From Agrobacterium tumefaciens (GTDB lineage: Bacteria; Pseudomonadota; Alphaproteobacteria; Rhizobiales; Rhizobiaceae), in the NCBI RefSeq assembly GCF_005221325.1, contig NZ_CP039888.1:1674001-1738000 (forward strand): 64,000 nucleotides of DNA. Reading direction: 5' to 3'. The notes beneath the pieces are model-generated. The model made no database searches, had not been told where the DNA came from, and saw only the letters and a list, made by a program, of their open reading frames with translations. The translations under genes and the position numbers were made by a program. Shown in pieces: positions 1 through 10,086 of this stretch. Each line of letters starts with the position of its first letter. The stretch's first letter is position 1.

Positions 1-1638
1 CTGCAGGCCGGTTGCCTGTTCCCGCGCCGCCGTGGCGATGGAATTCACATGGCCTTCGACGCGGTTGACCAGCGCCACGATCTCGTCCAGCGCATCGCCG
101 GTGGAACGCACGAGTGCGACGCCGCCGCCCACCTCCTCGGCCGAGCGGTTGATAAGGGTCTTGATCTCCTTGGCGGCATTGGCGGAGCGTTGCGCCAGTT
201 CACGCACCTCCTGCGCCACCACGGCAAAACCGCGCCCCGCCTCGCCCGCACGCGCCGCCTCGACACCCGCATTCAGCGCCAGAAGATTGGTCTGGAAAGC
301 GATTTCGTCGATGACTGAGATGATTTGCCCGATGCGTTTCGAGGAATCCTCGATGCGGCCCATGGCATCGACCGCGTTGCGGACGATCTCACCCGAACGG
401 CCGGCGCTGGTTTTCGTGTCCTGCACCATCTGCCGGGCTTCATTGGCCCGTTCGGAGGCGGTGCGCACCGTGGCGGTAATTTCATCGAGAGCGGCAGCCG
501 TCTCTTCCAACGCCGCCGCCTGCTGTTCGGTCCGGCGCGAGAGATTGCCGGTCGCGCCGCTGATGTCGGAGGCGCTGTCATTAACGACGTGGCCAGTTCT
601 CGCAATCGCCTCGATCGCGCCATGCAGCGCACCGACGGCACGATTGAAATCCACACGCAGTTTTTCGTAATCCGCGCCGATATCGGCAAGTTCGACCGTC
701 AGATCGCCATTGGCAAGCGCCTCGAGCGCATGGCCCAGCCGCTCCATGGCGTGCGCCTGCCGCTCGGATGCAGACCGCAGAACCATCTCGTTGCCGTGCC
801 GCGCTTCCTCAAGCGCCCGCTGCTGATCGGCCTCGCGGGCCTGCAGCGCGCTGCGCTCATTGACGCTGTCACGCAGCACCAGAAGCGTCTTGGCAATCGC
901 ACCAATCTCGTTGCGGCGGTCGGCAAACTGGATTTCAGCCGCGCCGTCACCATCAGCGATCCGCTTCATGCTCTGGCGGATGAGATCGATCGGCCGTGTC
1001 ACGCTGCGCACCACGAAGGCGGCGACGGCAACGACCAGAAGGCCCACCACGACACAAAGGCCGCCGTTAAAATACGCCTCACGCCAGAATGTTGCTTCAA
1101 GATCATCGACATAAACACCGGTGCCGACAACCCAGCCCCACGGGGCGAAGCCCGCGACATGGGAAAATTTCTCGACCGGTTCCGGCGCACCGGGCTTCGG
1201 CCAGTAATAATCGACAAAACCCTGACCGCCCGCCTTCACCGTATTCACGAATTCCACGAACAACGCCTTGCCGTTCGGATCCTTGTTGGCGGTGAGGTCC
1301 GTGCCGTTCATTTCAGGCTTGATCGGGTGCATCACCATGGTGGGATGCATGTCGTTGATCCAGAAGTAACCGCTGCCGTTGCCATAACGCATCGCCGCGA
1401 TCGTTGTCTTCGCCTGCTGCTGGGCCGCTTCCCGCGTCAGGCTTCCGCCCTGCTCCAGCTGGTAATATTGCTTGAGAATGGCGACGGCCGTCTCGTTCAT
1501 CGCTGCAAGCCCGGCTTTGCGCTCGCGCTCCATCTCGTGATAGCTTTCAAACAGGCTGAATGTGAGAGCCCCGGCCAGTATTGCCAGAAACAATGCGACG
1601 AGCGCATAAAGGCGCATAGATATTGTTACGTTTTTCAT
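1..1638 (-). CDS. Methyl-accepting chemotaxis protein, C-terminus cut by window edge
   Basis: Transmembrane chemoreceptor that signals to the CheA/CheW array. The frame is open from ATG at 1638 to base 1, giving 546 visible residues. In order: a hydrophobic helix (about residues 8-30), a periplasmic Cache-type sensor with the stretch GYFWIND, a second membrane helix (about 191-211), a HAMP linker, and a cytoplasmic signalling coiled coil carrying the hairpin-tip motif [20 protein letters not shown]. The tip matches the MCP consensus closely. The last residues, including any methylation site or CheR-tether pentapeptide, lie outside the window. The ligand cannot be told from sequence; Cache sensors of this sort often bind small organic acids (family knowledge). 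No other che gene is near, so it looks like an orphan receptor. Confidence 0.95.
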   Translation of the reverse strand, partial: MKNVTISMRLYALVALFLAILAGALTFSLFESYHEMERERKAGLAAMNETAVAILKQYYQLEQGGSLTREAAQQQAKTTIAAMRYGNGSGYFWINDMHPTMVMHPIKPEMNGTDLTANKDPNGKALFVEFVNTVKAGGQGFVDYYWPKPGAPEPVEKFSHVAGFAPWGWVVGTGVYVDDLEATFWREAYFNGGLCVVVGLLVVAVAAFVVRSVTRPIDLIRQSMKRIADGDGAAEIQFADRRNEIGAIAKTLLVLRDSVNERSALQAREADQQRALEEARHGNEMVLRSASERQAHAMERLGHALEALANGDLTVELADIGADYEKLRVDFNRAVGALHGAIEAIARTGHVVNDSASDISGATGNLSRRTEQQAAALEETAAALDEITATVRTASERANEARQMVQDTKTSAGRSGEIVRNAVDAMGRIEDSSKRIGQIISVIDEIAFQTNLLALNAGVEAARAGEAGRGFAVVAQEVRELAQRSANAAKEIKTLINRSAEEVGGGVALVRSTGDALDEIVALVNRVEGHVNSIATAAREQATGLQ

Positions 1639-1879
1639 GGTCCCCCCAACATCGCCGAATGCACTTCGACCAGCCGATGTTAAAGGCAAGACATTTATTA
1701 TTATTAAATAAGAATGTTATACGATGGTCTTATTCCGGGGCTGGATGAAAACATCATTCCACCATTCCGAATTGCGACAGCAGGCATGAAATTTCAGGCC
1801 CACACCTAGCATTTAAAGACAGCGTTAACCGTGCCGCCCTATCCTCTTTGACCGAAATGACTCTACAGGGAGGCGCGCG

Positions 1880-2194
1880 ATGGCCCGGCCGAATTTCCGC
1901 TATACGCATTATGACCTGAAGGAATTGCGGGCTGGCACCACGCTTGAAATATCGTTGTCGTCCATTAACAATGTCCGCCTGATGACGGGCGCAAATTTCC
2001 AGCGTTTCACCGAATTGCTCGACTTCAAATATCTCGGTGGCGTGGCCAAAAAATCGCCGATCCGCATCGCCGTTCCCGAAACCATGCACTGGCACCTGGT
2101 CATCGATGCCGAAGGCCATAGCGGTCTGGCGGAATCATCGGTCAAGATGCTGCCGGCGCAGCCGCAGACAACGCTGCATCGCAAAGCATCCTGA
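1880..2194 (+). CDS. DUF1883 family protein
   Basis: A 104-residue protein with no signal peptide or membrane segment. It begins with FRYTHYDLKEL and has a beta-rich middle (LLDFKYLGGVAKKSPIRIAVP) that resembles the DUF1883 family, small proteins common in Rhizobiales with no established role. An SD-like GGAGG lies at 1869-1873, about six bases before the ATG. It is monocistronic: the chemoreceptor is divergent on its left and rarA converges on its right. The family assignment rests on remembered similarity, so it is moderate. No catalytic motif was seen. Confidence 0.75.
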   Translation: MARPNFRYTHYDLKELRAGTTLEISLSSINNVRLMTGANFQRFTELLDFKYLGGVAKKSPIRIAVPETMHWHLVIDAEGHSGLAESSVKMLPAQPQTTLHRKAS

Positions 2195-2298
2195 TTTCTT
2201 TTAAAAACAGTGAGTTGCTTCGATTTCGCGACTCACTTTGCCAGCGACCTGATTCTTTTTCTCAAGATCGCCGGGAATGCGGCCCAACCCCATAAACG

Positions 2299-3615
2299 CT
2301 AACGCGACCCCCGCTCGCGGCGCAGCTTCGCCCACCAGTCGAGGCGCTTGCGGATTTCCCGCTCGAAACCCCTGTCCGGCGGATCGTAAAAGGTCGTGCG
2401 CCCCATTTTCTCCGGGAAATAATCCTGCCCGGAAAAGGCATCCGGTTCGTCATGGTCATAACGGTAACCGTCGCCATAACCCTCGCCCTTCATGAGCTTG
2501 GTCGGCGCGTTCAGAATATGTTTCGGCGGCACCAGCGAGCCGTTCTCCTTGGCCGCCCGCATCGCCGCCTTGAAGGCGGTATAGACGGCATTGGATTTCG
2601 GCGCGGTGGCGAGATAAACGCAGGCCTGTGCCAGCGCGAGTTCCCCTTCCGGCGAGCCGAGATAATCATAGGCATCCTTGGCGGCATTGCAGACGACAAG
2701 CGCCTGCGGGTCGGCAAGGCCGATATCCTCCACCGCCATACGCACCAGCCGCCGCCCCAGATAAAGCGGGTCCTCGCCGGCATCGAACATGCGGGCGAGA
2801 TAATAAAGTGCCGCATCCGGATCCGAACCGCGCACGGACTTATGCAGCGCGGAAATGAGATTGTAGTGGCCATCCTGGCTTTTGTCGTAAACCGGGGCAC
2901 GGCGCTGCACGATGCGGGTCAGCCCTTCGGTATCGAAGGTCTCATCCTTGCGCGCCGCCCGCCAGACTTCTTCGGCAAGCGTCAGCACGGCACGGCCATC
3001 GCCATCGGCCATGCGGACGAGGCTTGCCCGCGCCTCTTCCGTCAGCGGCAGGGGTTTGCCCTCTGCCTCCTCGGCGCGCTTCAGAAGCTCGCTCAGGCTA
3101 TCCTCGTCATGCGAACCGAATGTCAGGACACGCGCGCGCGACAAAAGAGCGGCATTGAGCTCGAAGGACGGATTTTCGGTCGTGGCGCCCACGAGAATGA
3201 TGGTGCCATCCTCCATCACGGGAAGAAAGCTATCCTGCTGGGCGCGGTTGAAACGGTGAATCTCATCGACAAAAAGCAGGGTCTGCCGGCCATTCATCCG
3301 GCGCGCGCGCGCTGCCTCGAAAACCTTCTTGAGATCGGCGACACCGGAAAAGATCGCCGAAATCTGCTCGAAGGCCAGCCCCGCCTCGCCGGAAAGCAGA
3401 CGGGCAACCGTGGTCTTGCCCGTACCGGGCGGGCCCCAGAAGATCATCGATCCAAGCGAGCCGCTGTCGATCATGCGGCGCAGAACGCCCTCTTCGCCCG
3501 TCAGATGTGGCTGCCCGCTTACCTCCGCCAGCGTTTTCGGACGCAGACGATCGGCAAGAGGCCGCCGGTTGGCGACCTCCACGGGCACTTGCGGGGCAAA
3601 GAGATCGTCACTCAT
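2299..3615 (-). CDS. rarA: Replication-associated recombination protein A (AAA+ ATPase)
   Basis: RarA/MgsA-type AAA+ ATPase that acts at stalled replication forks, related to eukaryotic WRNIP1 and to the clamp-loader gamma subunit. 438 residues, usual for the family. Walker A is GPPGTGKTT (about residues 60-68), Walker B is LLFVDEIHRF, and a sensor-1 region with GATTENPSFE follows. The C-terminal half (about 250-438) holds the tetramerisation region typical of RarA. The ATG overlaps the stop of the upstream protease by four bases (ATGA at 3612-3615), so the two are probably translationally coupled. Pairing of a DegP-type protease with rarA is known from other alphaproteobacteria. Confidence 0.96.
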   Translation of the reverse strand: MSDDLFAPQVPVEVANRRPLADRLRPKTLAEVSGQPHLTGEEGVLRRMIDSGSLGSMIFWGPPGTGKTTVARLLSGEAGLAFEQISAIFSGVADLKKVFEAARARRMNGRQTLLFVDEIHRFNRAQQDSFLPVMEDGTIILVGATTENPSFELNAALLSRARVLTFGSHDEDSLSELLKRAEEAEGKPLPLTEEARASLVRMADGDGRAVLTLAEEVWRAARKDETFDTEGLTRIVQRRAPVYDKSQDGHYNLISALHKSVRGSDPDAALYYLARMFDAGEDPLYLGRRLVRMAVEDIGLADPQALVVCNAAKDAYDYLGSPEGELALAQACVYLATAPKSNAVYTAFKAAMRAAKENGSLVPPKHILNAPTKLMKGEGYGDGYRYDHDEPDAFSGQDYFPEKMGRTTFYDPPDRGFEREIRKRLDWWAKLRRERGSR

Positions 3616-5018
3616 CGCAGAAACTGCCGGATGCGCTGCCCGTCACGCAGGATTTCCACGCGCCAGAAGCCGGGATTGTCATCCAGCGCCTTTTCAACCG
3701 CAGCGGTGGAGCCGATATCCGCACCATTCAGCGACAGGATGACATCTTTCGGCTGGAAACCGACGCGATAGGCCGGCGAACCACGCTTCACATCGGTGAT
3801 GACGACGCCCGTGACCTGCGAAGGCATGCGCAATTCATCCGCAAGCTTCGGCGAGAGGTTGGCAACGGTGGCACCCGCGAAGGGATTGCGGCCTTCGAGC
3901 AGCCGTTCGTCACGCGGCGCGGTTTCCGGTGCCGTATCAAGCGCGATGGTCAGCTTCTTTTCCTTACCCTTTTCCACCACCGTCAACTCGGCCGATTTGC
4001 CGATGCCGGCGGTCGTCAGGCGATAGCCCAGCGCGTCGGGATGCTCCACGTCCAGGCCATTGACCGCAGTCACCACCTGTCCGGGCTCAATACCGGCCTT
4101 CTCCGCCGGGCCACCCTTGGTGACGCCGACGACGAGCGCACCGCGGGCGCGATGCAGGCCGAGCGCCTCCGCGACATCTGACGTCACCGGATCGAAAGTC
4201 GCGCCGATATAGGGCCGCTGGAAGTTAGCGTCGCCGCGCTCCGCGGCCGCCACGAACACCCGAACCAGATTGGCGGGGATGGCGAAACCGATGCCGTTCG
4301 ACCCGCCGCCCTTGGAAAAGATGGCGGTATTGATGCCGATCAGCTCACCCGCCATGTTCATCAGCGCACCGCCGGAATTGCCGGGGTTGATGGAGGCGTC
4401 TGTCTGGATGAAGAAGCCGAAATCACCCTGTGTCACCTGGTTGCGCGCAAGACCGGAGACGATGCCGCTCGTCACCGTCTGGCCGACCCCGAAGGGGTTG
4501 CCGATGGCGAGCACCAGATCACCCACCTCGATCTTGTCGGAATCGCCAAGCGACAGCACCGGGAACTGCTCCTTGGCGTCGATCTGCAGCACGGCGAGAT
4601 CGACCCGGTCGTCCTTCATCAGCACCTTGGAGGAAAACTCGCGACCATCCGCCAGCGCCACCTTGATATCATCAGCGCCATCGATGACGTGATTGTTCGT
4701 CACCACAAGGCCGCCTGCCGTCACGATCACGCCCGAGCCGAGAGATGACTGCTTTTCCGTCCGGTTCGGCATCTGCTGGCCGAAAAACTGCTCGAAGAAG
4801 GGATCGCCGGCAAAGGGGGAGGCACGCCGCTGCACGACACGCTCGGCATAGACATTCACCACAGCACCTGCGGTGCGCTTCACCAGCGGCGCGAAGGAAA
4901 GCTGCATTTCCGTGTGGCTTGCCGGCACGGTCTTGTTGTCCTGCGCCCCGGCGCCCACGGGCAAGAGAACGAGCGCGGCGAGAAAGCCAGTGGACAGATA
5001 CTTCAACACGCTTCGCAT
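3612..5018 (-). CDS. DegP/DegQ-type periplasmic serine protease with two PDZ domains
   Basis: HtrA family envelope protease/chaperone that degrades misfolded periplasmic proteins. 468 residues from the chosen ATG at 5018, which has GAGG five bases upstream; earlier in-frame ATGs at 5030, 5036 and 5075 lack this. The signal peptide is about residues 1-26 (cleavage near GAGAQ). The trypsin-like domain shows the triad His in TNNHVIDG, Asp in RVDLAVLQ and Ser in GNSGGAL. Two PDZ domains follow, the first with GALVVGVTKGGPAEKAGI and the second with SPAYRVGFQPKDVI. It overlaps rarA by four bases. Whether it is the DegP, DegQ or DegS orthologue cannot be decided here; two PDZ domains exclude DegS. 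Confidence 0.95.
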   Translation of the reverse strand: MRSVLKYLSTGFLAALVLLPVGAGAQDNKTVPASHTEMQLSFAPLVKRTAGAVVNVYAERVVQRRASPFAGDPFFEQFFGQQMPNRTEKQSSLGSGVIVTAGGLVVTNNHVIDGADDIKVALADGREFSSKVLMKDDRVDLAVLQIDAKEQFPVLSLGDSDKIEVGDLVLAIGNPFGVGQTVTSGIVSGLARNQVTQGDFGFFIQTDASINPGNSGGALMNMAGELIGINTAIFSKGGGSNGIGFAIPANLVRVFVAAAERGDANFQRPYIGATFDPVTSDVAEALGLHRARGALVVGVTKGGPAEKAGIEPGQVVTAVNGLDVEHPDALGYRLTTAGIGKSAELTVVEKGKEKKLTIALDTAPETAPRDERLLEGRNPFAGATVANLSPKLADELRMPSQVTGVVITDVKRGSPAYRVGFQPKDVILSLNGADIGSTAAVEKALDDNPGFWRVEILRDGQRIRQFLR

Positions 5019-5190
5019 GTGATTCCTCATCGTCATCAGTATGATGGAGTTATAACGCCAAAGCCTGTAAAGCAAAGAGCGGCAAGATGATGGCCAAGCT
5101 TTTCCAGGTGGGGATCGGCCGGCACAATTGGAACCAACAGCGCCCCTTTTTGGTTTCAGCCGACAAGACTGTCCTTAGAAGAGACGACCC

Positions 5191-5541
5191 ATGCATCTGA
5201 AACCCAGCCTCCTCGCCTGTGGCATCCTTCTCGCCTCCTCCTTCGTTTCACCGGCCAGCGCCGCAAGCTTCGATTGCACCAAGACCGATCTGGCGGCCGA
5301 TGAAAAAGCGATCTGCGACAACCGCGCGCTGAACGACCAGGATGTGAAGATGGGCACCACCTTCGACATTCTGACCCAGCTGATGGCGATGGGCGCGCGC
5401 GACACCTTGCGCGACGAACAGAGCAAATGGCTGAAGAAGCGCCAGGAATGCGCAGCCGATGTAGCCTGCCTGACGGGTGCCTATGAGGAACGGATGAAGA
5501 AGCTCGGCGAAGCGTTCCAAAGCATCAACCGCCCGCTCTGA
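5191..5541 (+). CDS. Secreted LprI/DUF1311-like protein, possible lysozyme inhibitor
   Basis: 116 residues with a clear signal peptide (about 1-24, ending SPASAA) and four cysteines in the mature part (FDCTK, AICDN, QECAA, VACL). This Cys pattern, with a Leu/Asp-rich helical middle and WLKKRQEC, is that of the DUF1311/LprI group. One member, mycobacterial LprI, inhibits lysozyme (family knowledge). The gene stands alone, divergent from the DegP-like protease and convergent with the hydrolase at 5558. Function in this organism is unproven, and many DUF1311 proteins have no assigned role. Confidence 0.75.
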   Translation: MHLKPSLLACGILLASSFVSPASAASFDCTKTDLAADEKAICDNRALNDQDVKMGTTFDILTQLMAMGARDTLRDEQSKWLKKRQECAADVACLTGAYEERMKKLGEAFQSINRPL

Positions 5542-5557
5542 CCATTATCGCCTGCCA

Positions 5558-6559
5558 TCACACCGCACGGATAATGTCCTCCATGAGACCATGCAGCTGG
5601 TCGCGATAACCGGTTCTCGCCGAAGGTGCATCCTCACGCGATGTCATGACCACGGAAAGCCGTCTGGCGGGCACGATATAGAGCATCTGCCCGCCATAAC
5701 CCCAGGCATAATAGACTGTCTCCCCGGCCATCTCCTTGATGAACCAACAATAACCGTAACCATCGCCGTTGAAGACGGAATTGGTGCGCTGTTGCCAGGA
5801 ATGGCTGATCCATTCCTGTGAGATCAGCCGCTCACCCTCAGGCGTTACGCCGCCAAGACGATAAAGCTCGCCGAAGGCCAACAGGGAACGCGCCGTCATC
5901 GCCATCTGGTTGCCGCCGAGATAGATGCCCTGCGGATCGCGCTCCCATCCGCCGATGGAAAATCCGTCGAGTGGCCGGAACCAGTCGCGGGCGAGAGAAA
6001 GCGTCGAGCGGCCGGAAGCCTTCGTCAATATCGCCGAGAGCAGATGTGTGGAGGCCGTGGAATAAAGCATGCCGCCGCCGGGCTCCCCGGCAAAACCGGA
6101 ACCCAGCGCCATTCTCACCCAGTTGCGGCTGGCAACCCAGCGGCCATAGTTCGGGCCGGACATGCGCTCCAGACCGGACTGCATGGACAGGAGATTGCCG
6201 ACGGTGATCCGCTCCAGTCGTGGATCGGGGTTAGGTGGAAAATCACCGCGAAGAATGGTAGCAATCGGCTGATCTGCGCCCTCAATGATCCTGCGATCGA
6301 TCGCCATGCCCACCAGAGCCGAAATGACCGATTTCGACGCCGATTTGATATTCGTGGAGCCATTGAGGCTGGCCCCATGATAGGCACGGCTCGCGACCTC
6401 TTCCCCATCGATGCTGACGATCACCGCCTTGAGGCTGGAAAGCGCATCCGCCTGCCTCAGCAACGGATCGAAACGGATGTTGTTGCCGGCGCCCTGCGCT
6501 TGGGCCAATCGGGCAAAAGGCAGCGACGCGATGAGGGTGAGTGCGGTTCGTCTTTTCAT
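5558..6559 (-). CDS. Beta-lactamase-fold serine hydrolase
   Basis: Class C beta-lactamase/penicillin-binding-protein-like hydrolase, probably an esterase or D-peptide enzyme rather than an antibiotic-resistance gene. The start at 6559 gives 333 residues and places the twin-arginine-like signal MKRRTALTLIASLPFARLAQA at the N-terminus (shown only to its mature junction); ATG 6577 is an equal alternative and neither has a clear SD. The catalytic SxxK is SASK, about 60 residues into the mature protein, in the context NIKSASKSV. A YST at the middle could serve as the second motif, and WGYGG near the C-terminus may replace KTG. Substrate unknown. Confidence 0.85.
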   Translation of the reverse strand: MKRRTALTLIASLPFARLAQAQGAGNNIRFDPLLRQADALSSLKAVIVSIDGEEVASRAYHGASLNGSTNIKSASKSVISALVGMAIDRRIIEGADQPIATILRGDFPPNPDPRLERITVGNLLSMQSGLERMSGPNYGRWVASRNWVRMALGSGFAGEPGGGMLYSTASTHLLSAILTKASGRSTLSLARDWFRPLDGFSIGGWERDPQGIYLGGNQMAMTARSLLAFGELYRLGGVTPEGERLISQEWISHSWQQRTNSVFNGDGYGYCWFIKEMAGETVYYAWGYGGQMLYIVPARRLSVVMTSREDAPSARTGYRDQLHGLMEDIIRAV

Positions 6560-6763
6560 GGTGATGAAGTTAGGCATCGCGGCGTTCTGGAGAAGGCCCG
6601 GCAGGTGAACATCACTCCAATGTGACTGCCCGGTGGGAAGACAGCAAGCTGGCAGTTTCGAATTTATGGCAGAAAAACAGAATGTTGAAGGGAGTTGAAG
6701 AATCACCCTGTGAGGCAATTGAATCTGTTTGTGAGCTTCGGCTTCACACCAAATTCAGACAGC

Positions 6764-6787
6764 AAAAAGCCGCCCCAGAGGGCGGCT
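6764..6787 (-). terminator. Rho-independent terminator downstream of ilvD
   Basis: On the minus strand AGCCGCCC pairs with GGGCGGCT across a four-base loop, followed by TTTTTGCT. It lies about 210 bases beyond the ilvD stop and faces the right way to end ilvD transcription. Confidence 0.75.
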
Positions 6788-6821
6788 GATCGAACGACTG
6801 CAAATCGCACATCGCTCTCGG

Positions 6822-6908
6822 CGTCATCCTCGGGCCTGTCCCGAGGATCTATCCACGTCGCGTAGTATCGGTCGGTTGCAGATGCTCGGGACAAGCCCGA
6901 GCATGACG
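6822..6908. repeat. Composite REP-like palindromic element
   Basis: Two hairpins, CCTCGGG-N5-CCCGAGG (6828-6846) and ATGCTCGGG-N5-CCCGAGCAT (6882-6904), sit inside outer arms CGTCAT (6822-6827) and ATGACG (6903-6908). The layout matches the interspersed intergenic palindromes seen many times per genome in rhizobia and other alphaproteobacteria (family knowledge). It occupies the gap between ilvD and the serine hydrolase; together with the terminator at 6764-6787 it is all I can name in 6560-6995. Confidence 0.7.
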
Positions 6909-6995
6909 GATGAGAGCTTTTCGATCCTGGTCAGCAAGCTCCAACCACCGCGCAACGGGACGGTTAAGTAACTCCCCACCTCACACTGCGACAAC

Positions 6996-8831
6996 TTACT
7001 CCGGCAGGATCCGCACCGCACCCTTGTCCGCGCTCGACGCAAAAGCCGCATAGGCCTTCAGCGCTGTCGTGACATTGCGCTTGCGCGGTGCTTCGGGCTT
7101 CCAGCCCTTTTCTTCCTGCTCGGCGCGGCGCGACGCCAGTTCGGCATCCGTAACCTTGAGGTTGATGGTGCGGTTCGGAATATCGATCTCGATCAGGTCA
7201 CCCTGACGCACGAGGCCGATGGCTCCGCCCTGCGCCGCTTCCGGCGAGGCATGACCGATGGAAAGGCCCGACGTGCCACCGGAGAAACGCCCGTCTGTGA
7301 TGAGCGCGCAGGCTTTGCCGAGGCCCTTGGATTTCAGATAGCTGGTAGGATAGAGCATTTCCTGCATGCCCGGACCACCCTTCGGTCCTTCATAACGAAT
7401 AACAACGACGTCACCCGCCTTGACCTCATTGCCGAGAATACCCTTCACGGCCGCGTCCTGGCTTTCGTAAACGACTGCCGAACCGTTGAATTTCAGGATG
7501 GATTCGTCGACACCCGCCGTCTTCACGATGCAGCCGTCAAGCGCGATGTTGCCGTAAAGCACGGCCAGACCACCATCCTTGGAGAAGGGCTTCTCAACCG
7601 AGCGGATAACGCCGTTGTCGCTGTCCGTATCCAGATCGTCCCAACGCGAGGACTGGCTGAAGGCAACCTGTGTCGGTACGCCGCCAGGGGCAGCCTTGAA
7701 GAATTCGCGTACCGTTTCGCTATTGGTGCGGGTGATATCCCAGCGGTCGATGGCATCGCCCAGCGTCGCCTCGTGCACCGTATAGGTATCGCGGTTGATA
7801 AGACCGCCACGCTCCAGCTCGCCGAGAATACGCATGATGCCACCGGCGCGGTGAACGTCTTCCATATGCACGTCCTGCTTGGCAGGGGCGACCTTGGAAA
7901 GGCAGGGAACCTTGCGGGAAAGACGGTCGATATCCTCCATGCCGAAATCGACGCCGCCCTCATGGGCTGCGGCCAGAATATGCAGCACCGTATTGGTGGA
8001 GCCGCCCATGGCGATATCCAGCGACATGGCGTTCTCAAACGCCGCCTTGTTGGCGATGGTGCGCGGCAGAACGGTTTCGTCGTCCTGCTCGTAATAACGG
8101 CGCGCCAGATCAACGATCAGATGCCCGGCCTCGACGAACAGCCGCCGGCGATCCGAGTGGGTGGCAAGCGTCGAGCCGTTGCCGGGCAAAGAAAGACCCA
8201 GCGCCTCGGTCAGACAGTTCATGGAATTGGCGGTGAACATGCCGGAGCAGGAACCGCAGGTCGGGCAAGCGGAACGTTCGATGATCTTGACGTCTTCGTC
8301 GGAAATCTTGTCGTCGGCAGCAGCCACCATCGCATCGACCAGATCGAGCGCGACCGTCTTGCCATGCAGAACGACCTTGCCCGCTTCCATCGGACCGCCG
8401 GACACGAAAACGGCGGGGATGTTGAGGCGCATCGCCGCATTCAGCATGCCGGGCGTGATCTTGTCGCAGTTGGAAATGCAAACCATGGCGTCGGCGCAAT
8501 GGGCATTGACCATATATTCCACCGAATCCGCGATGATCTCGCGCGACGGCAGCGAATAGAGCATGCCGTCATGGCCCATGGCGATACCATCATCGACCGC
8601 GATCGTGTTGAATTCCTTGGCAACGCCGCCTGCCGCCTCGATTTCGCGGGCGACGAGCTGGCCGAGATCCTTCAGGTGGACATGGCCCGGCACGAACTGC
8701 GTGAAGGAATTAACGACAGCGATGATCGGCTTGCCGAAATCGCTGTCCTTCATGCCGGTAGCGCGCCAAAGGCCGCGCGCGCCCGCCATGTTGCGGCCGT
8801 GGGTTGTCGTTCTGGAGCGATAGGCTGGCAT
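6996..8831 (-). CDS. ilvD: Dihydroxy-acid dehydratase
   Basis: Catalyses dehydration of 2,3-dihydroxy-isovalerate and dihydroxy-methylvalerate in valine and isoleucine synthesis. 611 residues from ATG 8831, close to the 616 of E. coli. The start is set by [17 protein letters not shown] and an SD GAGG eight bases upstream; the longer frame from 8927 has no family support. Iron-sulfur cluster cysteines are visible in [10 protein letters not shown] and [11 protein letters not shown], and the C-terminal domain carries [10 protein letters not shown]. It stands alone, divergent from msrPQ. A nine-base inverted repeat 70 bases before the start is a candidate regulatory site. Confidence 0.98.
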   Translation of the reverse strand: MPAYRSRTTTHGRNMAGARGLWRATGMKDSDFGKPIIAVVNSFTQFVPGHVHLKDLGQLVAREIEAAGGVAKEFNTIAVDDGIAMGHDGMLYSLPSREIIADSVEYMVNAHCADAMVCISNCDKITPGMLNAAMRLNIPAVFVSGGPMEAGKVVLHGKTVALDLVDAMVAAADDKISDEDVKIIERSACPTCGSCSGMFTANSMNCLTEALGLSLPGNGSTLATHSDRRRLFVEAGHLIVDLARRYYEQDDETVLPRTIANKAAFENAMSLDIAMGGSTNTVLHILAAAHEGGVDFGMEDIDRLSRKVPCLSKVAPAKQDVHMEDVHRAGGIMRILGELERGGLINRDTYTVHEATLGDAIDRWDITRTNSETVREFFKAAPGGVPTQVAFSQSSRWDDLDTDSDNGVIRSVEKPFSKDGGLAVLYGNIALDGCIVKTAGVDESILKFNGSAVVYESQDAAVKGILGNEVKAGDVVVIRYEGPKGGPGMQEMLYPTSYLKSKGLGKACALITDGRFSGGTSGLSIGHASPEAAQGGAIGLVRQGDLIEIDIPNRTINLKVTDAELASRRAEQEEKGWKPEAPRKRNVTTALKAYAAFASSADKGAVRILPE

Positions 8832-8900
8832 GGTGTTTTCCTCGATCTCTGGCCAGGAGCATGTTTCCGCAAAGGCGGTAAAAACAGCTCCTGCCCTATT

Positions 8901-8927
8901 TTGCGGTTTTTCTAGCGCAAACCGCAA
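8901..8927. promoter_or_regulatory. Inverted repeat in the ilvD leader, candidate operator
   Basis: TTGCGGTTT-N9-AAACCGCAA, nine perfect base pairs, 70 to 96 bases upstream of the ilvD ATG in the 311-base gap shared with msrP. No T-tract follows on the minus strand, so it is more like a dyad operator or leader hairpin than a terminator. Apart from this and the direct-repeat-like acggttcggtacggtacg at 8960-8977, I see nothing else in 8832-9142. Confidence 0.4.
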
Positions 8928-9142
8928 GCCCTGTCACTGTCACCTTAGGGCAAAACAGTACGGTTCGGTACGGTACGCTTTTCATTCACGCCCCACAGCA
9001 AAGGACACGCCATCACAAATGCGCGATTACCACCTGTTCAGCGTTGTTTTTCCGCAGAGCGCTGAAACATATCTGTGCAGCGACCGTATTGGCTATCATA
9101 ATCGATTTATCGCCGATGCACCCGGCTTTTGTGGAGGTTTTT

Positions 9143-10084
9143 ATGCCCGCCTATCGTCCGCCCCATATCGCATCTTCAGAGATAACGCCTAAATCCTTTT
9201 ATCTGTCCCGACGCAACTTCCTCGGAACAGCGGCAGGCTTTGCTGCCATGGGATTGGCCGGCCGCGAAGCCATTGCCGCACCGCTCTCCGCCAAGGCCGG
9301 CGCCTATAAGCTGGACGAAAAGCTCACTCCGCTCGACGCCGTCACCAGCTACAATAATTTCTACGAATTCGGTGTCGGCAAGTCCGACCCGAAGGAGAAT
9401 TCCGGCAAGTTCAAGCCGGCGCCCTGGACAGTGAAGGTGGACGGCCTCGTCTCCAAGCCGCAGGAATTCGGCATAGAAGAGCTGATGAAATATCAACTCG
9501 AGGAGCGCACCTATCGCATGCGCTGCGTCGAAGGCTGGTCGATGGTCATTCCGTGGATCGGTTTTCCGCTCGCGAGCCTGCTGGACAAGGTGGAGCCGCA
9601 GAGCAGCGCCAAATACGTTTCCTTCGAGACGGTCGTACGGCCAGAGGAAATGCCGGGCCAGAGCGGCCTTTTCCAGCCTCTTTCATGGCCCTATGTCGAA
9701 GGCCTGCGTCTCGATGAAGCGCGCCATCCGCTCACCATCCTCGCCGTCGGGCTTTATGGCGAGACGCTGCCGAACCAGAACGGCGCGCCGATCCGGCTTG
9801 TCGTGCCGTGGAAGTACGGTTTCAAGGGTATCAAATCCATCGTCCGCATTTCGCTCACCGAAAAGCAGCCGGAAACGACCTGGAAAAACTCCAACGCCCG
9901 CGAATATGGCTTCTATTCCAACGTCAATCCGCATGTGGACCATCCCCGCTGGAGCCAGGCGACGGAACAGCGCATCGGCGAAGGCGGCTTTTTCGGCACC
10001 CAGAACCGCCCTACCCTGATGTTCAACGGTTATGACGAGGTGGCAAACCTCTATTCCGGCATGGATCTGAAAGCGAATTATTGA
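9143..10084 (+). CDS. msrP: Protein-methionine-sulfoxide reductase catalytic subunit
   Basis: Periplasmic molybdopterin enzyme (formerly YedY) that reduces methionine sulfoxide in oxidised envelope proteins, taking electrons from MsrQ. 313 residues from ATG 9143, chosen for the GGAGG five bases upstream. The twin-arginine signal [11 protein letters not shown] near residue 22 fits export of a folded cofactor enzyme. The molybdenum-ligand cysteine is in [10 protein letters not shown], followed by the sulfite-oxidase-fold blocks [13 protein letters not shown] and a C-terminal RPTLMFNGY. It is followed after two bases by msrQ, the usual operon. Confidence 0.97.
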   Translation: MPAYRPPHIASSEITPKSFYLSRRNFLGTAAGFAAMGLAGREAIAAPLSAKAGAYKLDEKLTPLDAVTSYNNFYEFGVGKSDPKENSGKFKPAPWTVKVDGLVSKPQEFGIEELMKYQLEERTYRMRCVEGWSMVIPWIGFPLASLLDKVEPQSSAKYVSFETVVRPEEMPGQSGLFQPLSWPYVEGLRLDEARHPLTILAVGLYGETLPNQNGAPIRLVVPWKYGFKGIKSIVRISLTEKQPETTWKNSNAREYGFYSNVNPHVDHPRWSQATEQRIGEGGFFGTQNRPTLMFNGYDEVANLYSGMDLKANY

Positions 10085-10086
10085 CC

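Noticed and set aside
325..1683. Plus-strand open frame opposite the chemoreceptor
   Set aside because: The minus strand encodes an unmistakable chemoreceptor with signalling-tip motif; the opposite frame is a shadow.
6703..6894. Short minus-strand frame in the ilvD downstream gap
   Set aside because: It runs through the terminator and the REP-like palindrome and has no SD or hydrophobic features.
7251..8915. Plus-strand open frame of 554 codons across ilvD
   Set aside because: Antisense to a certain gene; no SD and no similarity.
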